This document shows, one piece after another, positions 11,385-26,475 of a stretch of DNA of 64,000 bases (within the stretch, counting starts at the first letter, position 1; each line of letters begins with the position of its first letter). The notes under the pieces are model-generated. The model made no database searches. It had not been told where the DNA came from and saw only the letters and a list, made by a program, of their open reading frames with translations. Origin of the DNA: Trichoplax adhaerens (Eukaryota > Placozoa > Uniplacotomia > Trichoplacea > Trichoplacidae); the NCBI RefSeq assembly GCF_000150275.1, contig NW_002060948.1, positions 1,105,328 through 1,169,327 of the forward strand, given 5' to 3'. A program made the position numbers and the translations under genes.

Positions 11385-14300
11385 ATTAACTCAAGTGATT
11401 GTATCGAAATATCCCTAGATCAAGCTAGTCTTACTGATGTTATTGTTTTTTTCTAGTGAGAAAAGAAAATGTCCTATCAAAATGATATTAATTAAAGCAA
11501 AAAAAACCGGCTCGTTTTGCCTTGTTGTAATAATAATTGACAGCTTTTTACGCCAGTAGTATAACAAAAGGCAAATAATAATTTATTCTAACGATATTAT
11601 TGACATGCACGATATCTAACGGGTGTTTAGATAGCTAGTATGCTCGCAAATAAGGCGTTATGGCCAACACTACCGCTATTATATTCACGTGATGCTCATG
11701 AGAGATATCATCCTATCAACTGTTCGTTTAATCTCTTTCTTTTAATTTATTTATACCCATCAATTAATAATGCACTCATGAATGGTGCACTATCCTTACA
11801 ACGCAATATTTACGCTTCGGATCAAAGTAAATCAAATGATGGCTAGTTTGCGCTATGCTCGTATATTTGTAAAGCATTCGTGCGAGTATGGCAACAACGT
11901 GAAACATTACGCTTAATAACTCGCTTTATGATATAAAATCCCGGGCCTCTATACCTTTTTATAGTAACTAGGAATTTTTATTAGTGTCGAAAGCGCCTAA
12001 AAGTCAGGTAGTAAATTTATAGCTAATAGCCCAATTAGTACGGTGATCTTGAAGCTTTGAAGGACATAGATATCTGATTACTAATACAAGTCAGTTAGAT
12101 TACATTATGTCTATTCACACAATCATCAAGGCATATTATATAATCTAATATGAATTAGTCGCAATCATATATTATGGCACAAGATGTGTAAAGAACAGTA
12201 TAAACTTGTAGTACAGCCCCAAATTAGCCCACGATTGTAAGATTGTGTAAATGTATATTTGTAGAAGATGATTACAGTACGTATGGTAGTAATTCTGCCG
12301 ACATATTTATTGATATTAAGATTCCGAGATAAATATAGCTTGGCTTAAGTATGTTAGTTCTGTGAGATTTACATTGTGACGCTTAATTAGAGGCGCAAAT
12401 TATGAATAGATGAGGCGATAGTAAATTTAGAACTGATCTTGCTACTTAATTGGCAAGACATGATTGTGTTAAGGAAAAGTCATTCTGTCGCTGATTGCAT
12501 ACGCGTATATAAACGATGTATTATCCTGTAATAGTCTAGATAGTCTAATTGCAAGTAGATAGCCCTTCGTGGTTGCAAGATGAGCCAAATATATACAATA
12601 AAGTAAAATTTACAAGAAATTGTAATTCTTCTTTTATTTATTTTGAGAAGACACTTTATCACAGAACTATATCTCATAATCTAAATAAAACATGTCACTA
12701 AACATCGCTAAGCTACACTATAGTGAAATAGCACCGTGACAGTGGGATATCTTATATAATTTATAATGATAGCTAAATGGCTTGTATATTTAAGCTGAAT
12801 TTTATAGAATTAACAGTAGGACAGATTATTGATAAGATTGTTTTCATTATGGTATGGTAATCGATGCCAGACTGTACCTTATACAATTTATATGCTAGTA
12901 TTAAAGCCTTCATGTTTCTATAGCTAATAAACCTAAAGAAAATAACTTTAGTATCGAGATTACAATAATTTCTATAGTTTAAAGTATACAAAAATCTGCA
13001 TTTCTTTTCCGAAATTTTCCAGTTCTATAGATAATAATGTTAGTATCATGTTCGTGTCTACTGTAATTATGGAATTTTCTGTTTATAGGTACTGGATAGT
13101 AATTACTAGGTTCAATTTTAAACAAATAGAGATAGTTGGTGTTTTATCGGATAAGAAATTCGAGTTTCTTCATCTTGAAGAACAATATCAATACATCGCA
13201 TATACCAGTACTTTCCATGATTTGCAATAATCTGTTCGTATATACGCGTAAACTGCTATGTTTGCTTGGCCATATACCTTCAAGCATTACGTAAACAATA
13301 TGAACTTTCTGCGCAGTAACTTGGAATAACTAGCTATATCGATGACTATTGGCATGGACATAGTAAGATATTAAGACTATTTAAAAAATTGAAGGGTTCA
13401 GTAATACTGTAATGAGATTCCATTTCCGTTCAGACTATGAACAGGTATAAATACCTTACATAATGTCTTGTGTACCGATAGTAAATATTTTCAATTAAGA
13501 GCGATTTTGATAAATTAAAGTGCAGAATTTTAAAACTAGATATGGGAGCCAAACGATATTTGACTTCTTGATTTAGCTGAACTCTAATCTCCGCACATTT
13601 ATAGACTGTTATACATGTGCCAGTATATTTCAAGCTAATATATATATATAAATTTTATATTATAATCTCATTTAAAGATGCCATATCGTATTGTGATTAA
13701 AAGTATGTCTCTATAGCTTCAGAAAGTACGGCTTAGGTTTTAACCGAGTTATTTCTAGCTCAGTACTGTAATCATTTGATTTAGGTATATAGTATTGGTA
13801 AGTGTCATATCACTCAATACAAACCTTCCTGAAATATTATATCACTTCTGGATATATATTAAAACACTAGAAATTATCGATAACTAATCCATAATAGTTA
13901 TACATGTTGCTCATATAGTATCACCAATATCCATTAGCTCGTCGATATAGTTTGAAATCCCTATTTCATATTGAACAAATTGGACCCGGATAACTGTAAG
14001 ATCGAAAATATTTATGCTCCAAGAAAATTTACAGCATTAAATAATGGAATTATTACTATGGAAATATTATCAAACCACTCAGGTAAAATCTGTTCGGAGT
14101 AACTTGATGGTCAGATAGCATCATTGCCTAGCTATGCTAACGAGCCGTAGAAATTTATTTACCTGCTACTATAGATTAAATTACATTACATCAAATAACT
14201 TGACAGGAAAGGTTATACTGTACTGAAAAGCATTTATTAGGAAGAAAAATAAACAAAATGAATCACGATTATGATAATCTGTCTCACATGATCTATTTTC

Positions 14301-14616
14301 TATACAAACCCTAAAAAGTCATTGTAGATCAAGCTATTTTGTTGACAATATGATCTATATATATTTATTCCATCGTCTCTTATAATTTATCCTTCATATT
14401 CATTAATTATATACACTAACAGAATATAATTTCCTATTGTCGTGTTACTGCTTTAATCTATATTCAATGTATTGAACTCACTTGCCTTCTCAATTATAAA
14501 ATACAATGTTGACTTTATGATCATTCCTTAAGTACTACTTAGTTTATAATCTATGACTTTACTTACTTTAAGTTTATCGTGAACGAATGAAATTTATATA
14601 CCAGCCGATATAAAAT
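11385..14616. other. Intergenic region between the divergent transporter genes
   Basis: This 3.2-kb AT-rich spacer separates the start codons of the two CRT-like genes and must contain both promoters. No core promoter motif stands out. The open frames at 12480-12677, 12773-12991 and 13048-13230 show no family resemblance or splice context and are not called. Confidence 0.5.
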
Positions 14617-17179
14617 ATGGCAAATAATCCTCAGTTTAAGCTGGGAATCTTACATTGCAATTCGACCATAGCTAACGCAATTTTTGCCATTTTATCCATA
14701 ATTGGTCAACTAGGGCAGAGTATTACCTTGCCGTTATGGATCGATTCCACGATTGATAACTCATCATTTGAAAACACTGACGGAAATTCTACCGAGTTAA
14801 AAATGGATAGCTACTTCGTTTTAACGTTCTCCTTATCAGTATTCTTTCTTTTCTTTGGATCTATCACGTTATTTCTCAAAGTTACACGTCCAGAAGAAAT
14901 TAATCCACTCGGAAAACTGTTTCCTAGCAAATATATCTTGCTAGTTGCATCACTGTCTGCTCTAGATGGTTTATTGATAGTTTATTCGAGTAGCGGCACA
15001 AGAACACCACCTCATCTGCAAGCGATTCTACAGACTGTTGTTATACCCTTGACAATACTCTTCAGGTTAGACTTAGACAATTTATCCACTGTAATTGACT
15101 ATAACATAATTTTAAAATGAGTACCATAGGTATATTCCAAACTCTAGTACTAAAGTTATAGCATACTACGTAATCCATGCCTATTATAAATTTCAAGAAA
15201 GATTAATAAGATTTCATCCTCTATTTTTAATTTATCATTTATCAATTAATTATTTATATTTGATTGTAATTGGTACATCATCATCATCTCGTCAGTAAAA
15301 TGTGATTATATTCTGTCTAGCTTGCTTGGCTAATTCTTAACTCAATATCTTAAATTACTAGATTTTTCTTTTTACGCAAAAGACCAACGTTACTGAAATT
15401 TATCTGTGCTGGTATGGTCTTAGTAGCCCTTTTTGTCTGTTTAATTCCTACCATGTTTACCATTACTTCCAATCATCAACAGAACATATCTGAAGTATCT
15501 AATGATCATCCATCATTTATTTGGCCTATTATTTATATAACAGGTTTGGTAAGTACGTTACAGCTTAACAAACATTGCAAATCAAGTATCTAGCGTTAAG
15601 ATATTTAAGCTTCGCATCATAAGCAGTCAATATTACTAAAAAAATACAGCGGCCTTCATAACACAATCATTTTTCATCATTTAGATTCCAGGCACAATTT
15701 CCATTATCTTCATGGAAGCTAGTTTGAAACTAAAGCTCGATCAAGATAAAACCGTTAATATATTTTGGTTTTTAACTTGGGTAAAGTTATATCAGTTGGT
15801 TATTATTGTCCTTTGCTTTTGGACGGATTTTCTTCCTCATTGGGGTGATCAACCTAATATTGAGATATTTGCTAAAAGGCACGTTAGCATTAATTCGATG
15901 TAGGCTTTGATTTGATCAATTTTTTATATTGTTCAGATAACATAGTTTTGATTCTAGTTCCGATTCTTTTCGTCTGTCTTGCTATTTCTCGACATTATCA
16001 TCTATACTATAGCATCCAAACAAAATATTTGTAACATAAATAAGATACCATAGTGATTTAGTTTAGTCTTTTAATGTATATCTTGTGGGCAATGTACTAA
16101 AGAAGTCTAGGTCACACAATCTTAATCCAAGTTTGTATTGTTCTTTACTTATCTTTCTATCTGACGGTATTATGATCTAATAATGGAATGCTGCCTTGTT
16201 TAGCAGTTTTACAAAGAATTTCTTACTCCATGTGTATTTATACGTATAAAATTATTTACTCATAGTTATGTTGAAGGCAATGCATTTAAAGTTTTCTAAA
16301 GAAATTTAGCTTTAAAGATTTCCTATATTATCATAATATCAATTTAAATATAACTCATAACTACTAAATGAACGGTGCTTATAGTATTTGATGTTTTAAA
16401 TACAATCTGCAAATCAATCTAATTTGCTTACAAATAATGTATTAAATTGGGTTATCAAATTATAGCTGGGTATTCTCTATATCATGTTTTTTTGGTGGAT
16501 CAGGTTGTTCTCCATCGCCTGGAGTACGTGGTACTATTTTCATGTTGTGCTATATCTTAAATTTTACATCCAGCCTGCTTTTAATTCAATATTCCGAAGG
16601 AGCTGCCCTCGCTGCAATGGTATCGGTAAGTGACCGATTTCAAATATAGATTGCATAGTTATGTCACATTTCGTAGCTAATCATATAGATAATTATAATC
16701 TATCTCTTTATTGATTCATCATATACGAGCGTACAAAACACCAAACTTCTAATTTTCATTTTTAGTCTGTTGTGACTCCGTTAAACTTTTTGTTTTGGAC
16801 CTTATTTAATGAACGACCATTCCAGTGGCATCCTCATCTATCAACTTCCTTATGGTTTAGTATTGGAGGTTTATGTCTTATGTTTCCAGCTATTCTGATA
16901 TATAACTTCGGGTAAGAAACAAAATTATATACTTTATAAGTGAAAATTAGTAAGAATTTGTAAATTATTGGACCGAGATTTAACGAAGTTGTTTTATTCT
17001 CATACATAATTCCCAAGTTTGATACTATGGCTTTGTTAAAAGTATCTAATTTTTTGTATTTTAATTTATTAACTACAAATAGTGAAAAGGAGAAAGTCGT
17101 AGAAGATCATCAACCGGAAGAAAGAAAGCACCTTTTGGAACAAGAATTGCGAGATTTATCAAATGCAGAACAATATTAG
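14617..17179 (+). CDS. CRT-like (chloroquine-resistance-transporter family) membrane transporter B
   Basis: This paralogue of gene A has the same predicted role as a multi-pass lysosomal or vacuolar solute exporter. Exons: 14617-15065, 15362-15548, 15685-15878, 16466-16625, 16766-16911 and 17083-17179, giving 410 aa. Landmarks are GTRTPPHLQAILQTVVIPL (exon 1), SFIWPIIYITGL (exon 2), FFGGSGCSPSPGVRG (exon 4) and VTPLNFLFWTLFNERPF (exon 5). The lumenal loop after TM1 carries N-glycosylation sites (NSS, NST). The cytosolic tail contains EERKHLLEQEL, an acidic dileucine signal (E-x-x-x-L-L) typical of lysosomal proteins, where A has a tyrosine signal instead. The intron after exon 3 begins with GC (AG|gcacgt); paralogue A has gtaatg at the same place. 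Every other junction is GT-AG and in phase. Confidence 0.87.
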
Positions 17180-18904
17180 GAATTACAAAAACAAAGTTAT
17201 CTTTATTTGTATTATGATCAAGCCTTTCTAATATCTGTAATATTTTATTTTCGAATGTTTAACCATAATACTAATGGTGAATTTCACAAAGCTGATAATA
17301 GTCTAGACTATTTTAATTATAAACACTAAAATGGATATCATTTTACAATAATATCCCAATGACAAGATAAAAATTTTTATATAAATTTACTACGCACTTG
17401 TATATTTAAGATGAGATATTCGAAGTAAGATATTGTTATTCTATTAAATTATGCCCTCATGCGATTGCTTCATTGTTTTAAATTAGCATCTAGGCTACTT
17501 TCCCCTTATATTGAAAGAAATCGGAGTAGACCATTTTTATCTCCATCAATTATCTAATTAAGCTCATGCCAGCTGTTTTACGCGATTAATATAATAATCT
17601 GCGACTATTAATATCCAGCTTGAAAAGATAATCATCTCATATAAATTCATGATTTCTACTTAATTAGTATGAAATAAGAATGCTCAATTATACGTTCGGA
17701 CACTATATGCTGTAGATATGTCCGTAGCAGATTAGCGACTCGTTCACTTTACTGTGACAGCAAAAATTCTTATAAAAGCTGTTGCTACTACTTCTGTACG
17801 TGCCTAAGCAATAAAGTAGTAATTATCTATCAGCACTTTTCCGCGTATTTATTACAAATATCTGACATATTTGATATAATACAAGGCTGTTGTACCGCAT
17901 TTATACTCATTTTAACGCCATCTCTAACTTTTTTTTGCATCTACAAGCGGCTAATGGAACAATTATTGATTGGCCTATAACATAAGGTTTTACTACAAAA
18001 TTTGAAATTATATTGAAGCATCTTTATATAGATTCTTTTATCAGAAGCTCTTGACTGTAACAAATTGAGGGAATATATTCATCTTTCGATTAGCCCTTGA
18101 CTGTAGATATGCAGATAGAGTATTCAGCAGTTAGGTTAAAACCTTATACTACATAATAATTGTAGATCTCTATAGTATTTAGGATCGTTTTGAATGCAGT
18201 CTCTGTATAGTTTCTTTCTGTAGAAGCTTTTAAATGCAACAAATCAATTAGGCTAGTATTCCTTTAATAGAGTACAAGATCTTTTCCATATGAACCTTTC
18301 TAGTATCTATTGAATGTAGGCATACAGATAGAGTATCTAGACATTCGGTTAAAATAATTATAATTAATTATACTTTCACGTACACAATAATTCTCTCTGT
18401 AGAAGCTGTTGACTGTAACAAATTATTTTGCCTATAATTCCTTTAATAGAGTATAAGATCTTTTTGCGTATTGATGCTTCTAGTATCTCTTAATTATGGG
18501 TATACCGATAGAGTATCCCAGCCATTCACTTCAAATAATTAATTATATTTATGCTACATAATAATTGAAGATATTTTAGTAGTGTTTGAGTTAGTTTTGA
18601 ATGCAACTTCCCGACAAACTCTTTTTGCAGATGTTGCTATCTGTAAGAGCTTGATTAATCTATTATTCTCTTAATATAAAATAAAATCTTTCTACAATGC
18701 TGGAGTATTTTATTGCAATTCTGATACCGATCTATAGTATTAGAGTATTCTATTGCGATCTTTGAGCAGATTCTTTGTCCACAAGCTGTAATATAGATCC
18801 AAAATCAATAATAAATATTTCTGATCGGACAGACAGACAAATGTCCACTTGGGCCTCAGGCTACGCGGGCGCAGTGCTAACCTAATTCTACAAGTCAACC
18901 CTCC
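17180..18904. other. Intergenic region with a tandem array and a GC-rich promoter patch
   Basis: This lies between transporter B and kaptin, which point the same way. Most of 18040-18720 is a decayed tandem array, listed separately. The last 60 bases before the kaptin ATG (about 18845-18904, with ctacgcgggcgcag) are much GC-richer than the surroundings, as expected for a promoter or 5' UTR. No gene is seen. Confidence 0.55.
18040..18720. repeat. Degenerate tandem array, about 180-230 bp period
   Basis: Copies begin near 18043, 18222, 18401 and 18629. Each has a core like agaagctgttgactgtaac, then cctttaatagagtataag about 40 bases later. Copies also share agatagagtatc and aataattaattat. Divergence is substantial, so the array is old. 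Confidence 0.8.
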
Positions 18905-21811
18905 ATGGCCTCCATGGCTACAGCTTGGAGAAATTTCGAGCATATTAATTTAATCTCATTAGAGTCGCAAACGAATATTTATGGCTCAGCAGTGTTATCT
19001 TTAAATAGAAATATAAATAAAAAAGTTCTTATTGCATCTTTAGACGGTCCAGTTACTTGTGTAAAATATGATAAAACGCGAGGAAACCAACTTAAATGTA
19101 TATGTGATGAAATGCCATTACCAAGCACTGTCTCATCGTGTAAGTGATATTGCAAGATGTTGAATTTCTCAATGTTTTTTTCCACAGTTCATCTATTAGT
19201 CAATGCTTTATGCAGTAAGTAGGCATTGCGTTACAGGATATAATGCTGTTGTAACTAGAGAACTAATCTATAGAATTTTGATGTGTTAGCTATGTTTGAG
19301 GTGGTTGCTATTGATTCATTCAATAAATATAATGCTCAAAATCAAGTTGTCATAACATTGGTCTTAATGCCTGGAAGTGTAGAGATGGAGGATATTGATA
19401 TTAATACACCTGAAAAAATTCGTCCACTTCAACCTCTTCTTGCTATTTATGTAGCACACAGTGATAAATCAAGTGATCTAAAGATGGAAGAATTAGCTAG
19501 TATGACTGAATATTCTTAAAAATAATCGTCATTCATTTCACGAATAAATACTCGTATTTCATAGCATTGCCTACAAACTTGCGAGAGATTGACGCGAAAC
19601 TCTCGTCAGCTTTGCGATCTTCTTCATTGATAATTGTTAGGCTTGTATTTTTCATTCATAGATTGATTTATTATTCTTAGGTACAGGCCAAAAATTAGGT
19701 TTATCCTTTACACCTCTACACCTCAATCATATTTGGTAAGTTGACAATTCGAGCATACCGTATGAAACCCTCGTATATTGTAAACACATTAATTAGACTA
19801 TCATAGAGAATTTACATTGCTTCCTAGTAAACAATTAAGGATAGAGGTATTGAATAACGTAATCATAATCTCATAGATCAGTTGGAAAGTAATGACATTG
19901 CCATAATTCTTTGTTCGAATAATTGTAACTTAAACATACAAGGTCTAACCGTAATATTGGAAATATCTAGCATTTGTAGGGATGGAGTGAAAGAGATTGC
20001 CATCCTATTATCAGATGTTAACAAAGCAGTCCATGTTTTTGTAAAGGTTAGCATCTAGCTGTAAAATTGTTCAATGGTTTTGTACTACATTAATCACTAA
20101 TTTATATTAAGGATCCTAATGGGGACTTTGATAAATCAACATTAGCCGCACAACTTCCAGAATTTCAAAATTTACAAGACGAGTAAAGTTACATTTTTAA
20201 TTTGATCTATTCAATGTAGTTTTTGTAATAACGCACGTAAAGGTTTTAAATTTCAGTAATTTTATCATTAAATTAAGATGATTAATAGTTTATTTTAATT
20301 TATTACAAGCGTCCTTTGGATCGATTCGCAGCATACATCGCAGAGAAGGTATACAGCAGTCGGAGGCCAGGATGGATACGTTAAATTTACAATATCGAAC
20401 TTGCAAACAAATCGTAAGATAAATGGACATTACTATACTTTTAAAGATTAATTACTTTGATTGCGAAATTTAAGGCTGGATTGCACAATGATTCTGAACG
20501 ATTGATTACAGAACAAATTCAATCTTGGACTATTGAACACCAAGGAGCTATTTCATCTGTTCGCTTGTTTACCTTTGAATCTGAAGCATACTGCGGCTCT
20601 AAAATTAAAAGTAATTGTACTACAGTACATTAAAAATAATAGGTATCTACTACGATTAGCGTTAGTAGGTAATATTAGATATTCTTTACTTTTTTAAAAG
20701 GTTCGCTGCAAGATTATTCAAATAAAAGCCAAAATAATGAAGAATCTTGTCGATACTCGCTGTTGGTCGCATGCTCGACCGACGTAAGCGTAGTCTACGA
20801 GTGCGTAAAACTCTATTTCACTTGAAATGCATAGTAACTTTAAAATAGTAAACTGATCAAAGTACATGTACTATTGTCTCTTTTTCGTCTGAATGATTTA
20901 AATTTTCATCTTAACAGAGATGTTTGTTCAGAAGGTTTTAATCTACCATTGGTATTGCCAGGATCCAATGAATATGATTGTATTTTGTGTAGTTATATTG
21001 CTGATATTGATTGGGATGGTAAGAATGAAATTATACTTGGTAGCTACGGGCAGGTATATCATACTCAAATATAACTTTAAAGCATTAGAATATTTTAATT
21101 CATCGAATAGATTATTTTTGAAATTGAGGGCATATTAAGATTATTTTTTGTACGTTATTAACTAGGAACTCTTGGTTTATAAACGTTTAGATAATTATTT
21201 TAATTTAAGTAAAGACGGTGAGAAAGTGCTGATTTCATTTTTTAAAATACAGCGCACTTCGTAACAGTAAATTGAATGGTTAGATATTATTATAATTGTA
21301 GTAGGTAAAACTGCGAAAACAGACGGTATTGTTTAGAAATTGATACATGGTGATGATAATAATTCTAAATATTTATACCTGAAGATACCGATGAGACTTT
21401 GATGGAAAAGGCTCGCTCCCCGTATAAATCTTTGGACTTAATATATCAACATAGTTTCTCTGAGCCGATTTATTCGTGTTGTTATATCGACTTAACTGGT
21501 GACGGCGTTTGCGAGTTAGTCGTTACGACATTTCGCGCTCTTCATGTTCTACAGGTAACGAGCCTAAGGGTTGGTATATGCCTGTATCTATACTATACTA
21601 ATAATACCTTTTCTAGATGGGTTACTGCAGTAAATGAATTTGCAGATTTAGCATTTAAGTAGCAAATTACACCATACAATATGTTAAATCAATCTTATAT
21701 CGTATCATTGTTGTCTATTATTTTAAACAGCATAATTTGGAGTCAGTTTCGCAAAAGTGCTCAGAAAGAACAGCATTGTTACTGGAGGGAAGAATTGATT
21801 GGGATATCTAA
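18905..21811 (+). CDS. KPTN: Kaptin, KICSTOR complex subunit
   Basis: Kaptin is part of KICSTOR, which holds GATOR1 on lysosomes and represses mTORC1 when nutrients are low; it was first described as an actin-associated protein. Exons: 18905-19139, 19290-19499, 19681-19735, 19980-20046, 20112-20182, 20310-20413, 20512-20610, 20701-20800, 20918-21053, 21166-21217, 21385-21554 and 21731-21811. All phases agree and give 459 aa, close to human kaptin (about 436). Family landmarks are SQTNIYG near the N-terminus, LSFTPLHL, VLWID, GGQDGYVKF and VVYEDVCSEG...LVLPGSNEYD. Two FG-GAP-like, beta-propeller-type acidic motifs are present: ADIDWDGKNEI (about residues 342-352) and IDLTGDGVCEL (about 411-421), the latter in SFSEPIYSCCYIDLTGDG. 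A second in-frame ATG lies at 18914. The donor of exon 8 was placed at 20801 because only that phase restores the ungapped match. Confidence 0.93.
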
Positions 21812-22676
21812 TCGCAGATATTAAGTTTCACGCCTTAAAATTTGTCTGCTGGTATCTTTAACTTGTCTTATTTAATTGTATATAAATATCTCAGATAATA
21901 AGTGAAACATGAAATAGTTAATAGGAAACGGTGTTAAGTTGTTATTTAATAAAAACTGAATATCCGCTATTTCAACCAACACCGTTAACTCAGACAATCC
22001 CGTACTACAATGATATAATTTTATTTCCTTATTGTCAAAGTTATTCATTGTCAACATCATTCCTGCAATAGTTACAGAACCACAATAGTATTATTGAAGA
22101 CCATGATATACCGCACTAGTGTGATACCCTTCAAAAATAAAAATGTCTAAGGAATTTTTTAAATTACGGATTCAGAGTATCCTGTATTAGTTGGACAATT
22201 TTCTAGTCGTAAAATTACGTCATGATACTCATAAATAAGACTGTAACTACAATATAACAATTAACTATTGGATTAAAAATGATTATAATACACAATTTGT
22301 AAGGATTATGATAAAATAAACTATACTAGATTTCTTTCTCTTGGTAAGCTGTACAATATGAAATAAGAGAACATAAACAGAGACATAACAATGTTCAGTC
22401 TATTCTGTATTACAACTTCATTCTATCTACATAAAAGCATAATAAGCATGAAATATTTTTTAAAGCAATGTGTAGAAATACATTATGGTCTTAATTTATG
22501 CCAAAATGAAGGTTTGCAAACAATGTTAGCATGTATCCGAGCATATTATCATACAAGCATATCTTACAATTCAAAGCCCTTGTAGTATAACGTATTTGCT
22601 ACCATAAGACTGATGAGTTCATAATTTAAGTTGAATTATATTACTTTGATGACTAGCAATAGTCGCCTATTTCAGT
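21812..22676. other. Intergenic region between convergent KPTN and GEMIN6
   Basis: The two genes end towards each other across about 865 AT-rich bases, which must hold both 3' UTRs. The frames at 21872-22060 and 22391-22585 show no family resemblance and are not called. Confidence 0.5.
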
Positions 22677-23198
22677 TTATCCTGATTCCATTTTCTCTTC
22701 ACTATCGAGAAAATTTTGGATTATATTTTGTACTCGACGTAATGCAATTTCGTTGCTACTGCTGCATGAATCCCTGTCGAAAGGTGGATTAACCATTACA
22801 ATTCCGACAATACATACACCATCTCCATCCAATTGGAAGGGTATTCGACTCTGACCTAACCAATCTACTAATCGATTTTTTCGTTGTTTAACGGTTTGAT
22901 GATCGTATTTATCCACCTCTTGATCCTTTATTGTTAATATCTGTTGTAACTGGTTAGCTAATGGAGCATAATCTTGATCATCAAGCAATGTTATATTGAC
23001 AATGGCATGGCCCATAATCAACTTGATCTGTTGCTGCTGATCGAGTAGATTATCGAATAGTATGATACTAAGTGATTCTGGGTCAATGGTATAAACACAT
23101 CCAGTTCTCGAGCTACCATCGATCAATTGCAATTTAACTTTCTTATGCAAATAAGGGATTATGTCAGGTAAAGTTAAGCATGGTGATTTCTCGTCCAT
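22677..23198 (-). CDS. GEMIN6: Gemin6, SMN complex subunit
   Basis: Gemin6 pairs with Gemin7 through an Sm-like fold inside the SMN complex, which loads Sm rings on spliceosomal snRNAs. A single uninterrupted exon encodes 173 aa (human about 167). The N-terminal half has the Sm-like pattern: LHKKVKLQLIDGSSRTGCVY, then a beta strand LSIILFDNLL, then IMGHAIVNITLLD, corresponding to the IMGHAV block of the family. The C-terminal half has RKNRLVDWLGQSRIPF, VCIVGIVMVNPPFD and CSSSNEIALRRVQNIIQ, the last nearly identical to the vertebrate C-terminal signature. The start ATG (23198-23196) is the first in frame. It is intronless while its neighbours are split, so a retrocopy origin is possible, though the frame is intact. 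It diverges from ALKBH6. Confidence 0.93.
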   Translation of the reverse strand: MDEKSPCLTLPDIIPYLHKKVKLQLIDGSSRTGCVYTIDPESLSIILFDNLLDQQQQIKLIMGHAIVNITLLDDQDYAPLANQLQQILTIKDQEVDKYDHQTVKQRKNRLVDWLGQSRIPFQLDGDGVCIVGIVMVNPPFDRDSCSSSNEIALRRVQNIIQNFLDSEEKMESG

Positions 23199-23943
23199 CT
23201 TTGAAGCAGGTCGAGGTCTTGCTGTTGCTCATCACACCTTGCATCCTGTATTACTATAGAAGACAGTATGAATCGTGAGGGCTGTACGAGCACCCCAGTC
23301 AAGGCACGCTAGCATCGAGCGGATCGATACTCGCTGTACTGTACTGTACCGTACCGAACCGTGACCGAGCAAAGAGATGACTCTAGTACCGCATCAATCA
23401 AAACTCCGTTACGACCACGTCTACCTTACTACTGAAATAGTATAACGTAAGTGAGTATATAGTAGTAAAATAGAGCAGGCCCGCAGAGACTATATAGCAG
23501 TAAGCGGAGCGTGTATTTGGCGCTAGATACTCAAGACTCCCTAACTTTAGAATTGCCAAGGTTACAAGCTACTTCCAATATTGCTTTTAGCAACAAATTA
23601 TCATCTAGACACATCTAATATAGTTGTTTACACCCAAATTCATAGGTAGAATACATTAATGATCATTTTAGCTAATTCGATGACTTTTTGTTGTACTAGT
23701 ACCGGCAGTCAAGATCAAGATTAATAAGTATTGAAGGTTCACCAAGATCTCGTGCAAGCCAAAGCATAACGATCAAGATTTAAATTATATACTGTGGTTT
23801 ACTCCGGTTGGACATCGACATACCTGATGGTAGCCCTCGTGCATTAAATTGTTGAGATTGCTTGTTGTGCATTATCCTGGTACGACCTATCTGCAATCGC
23901 TGAAATTTGGGTAGTTCATCTACAGTATTATATCTTTGCATTG
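23199..23943. promoter_or_regulatory. Divergent intergenic region of GEMIN6 and ALKBH6, candidate bidirectional promoter
   Basis: Only about 745 bases separate the two start codons. The first 350 bases (about 23200-23550) are clearly GC-richer than the surroundings and include a run of TGTAC and CCGTACCG units at about 23333-23360, similar to those upstream of spastin. No TATA box is evident near either start. Confidence 0.5.

Positions 23944-26475
<2,532 letters not shown>

Noticed and set aside
12480-13633. Several 60-72 codon open frames between the transporter genes
   Set aside because: AT-biased composition, no splice context, no family resemblance and both-strand overlap indicate chance frames.
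20801-20804. Kaptin exon 8 ending at 20804 before gtaaaa
   Set aside because: It would give phase 0 and break the ungapped match to the kaptin VVY...LPGS block. The donor at 20801 (gtgcgt) fits phase 2 of the next exon.
21185-21217. Kaptin exon 10 ending at 21184 (19-nt exon)
   Set aside because: The donor gtttag is weak. Extending to 21217 keeps the same phase, uses the stronger gtgaga donor and keeps the frame open.
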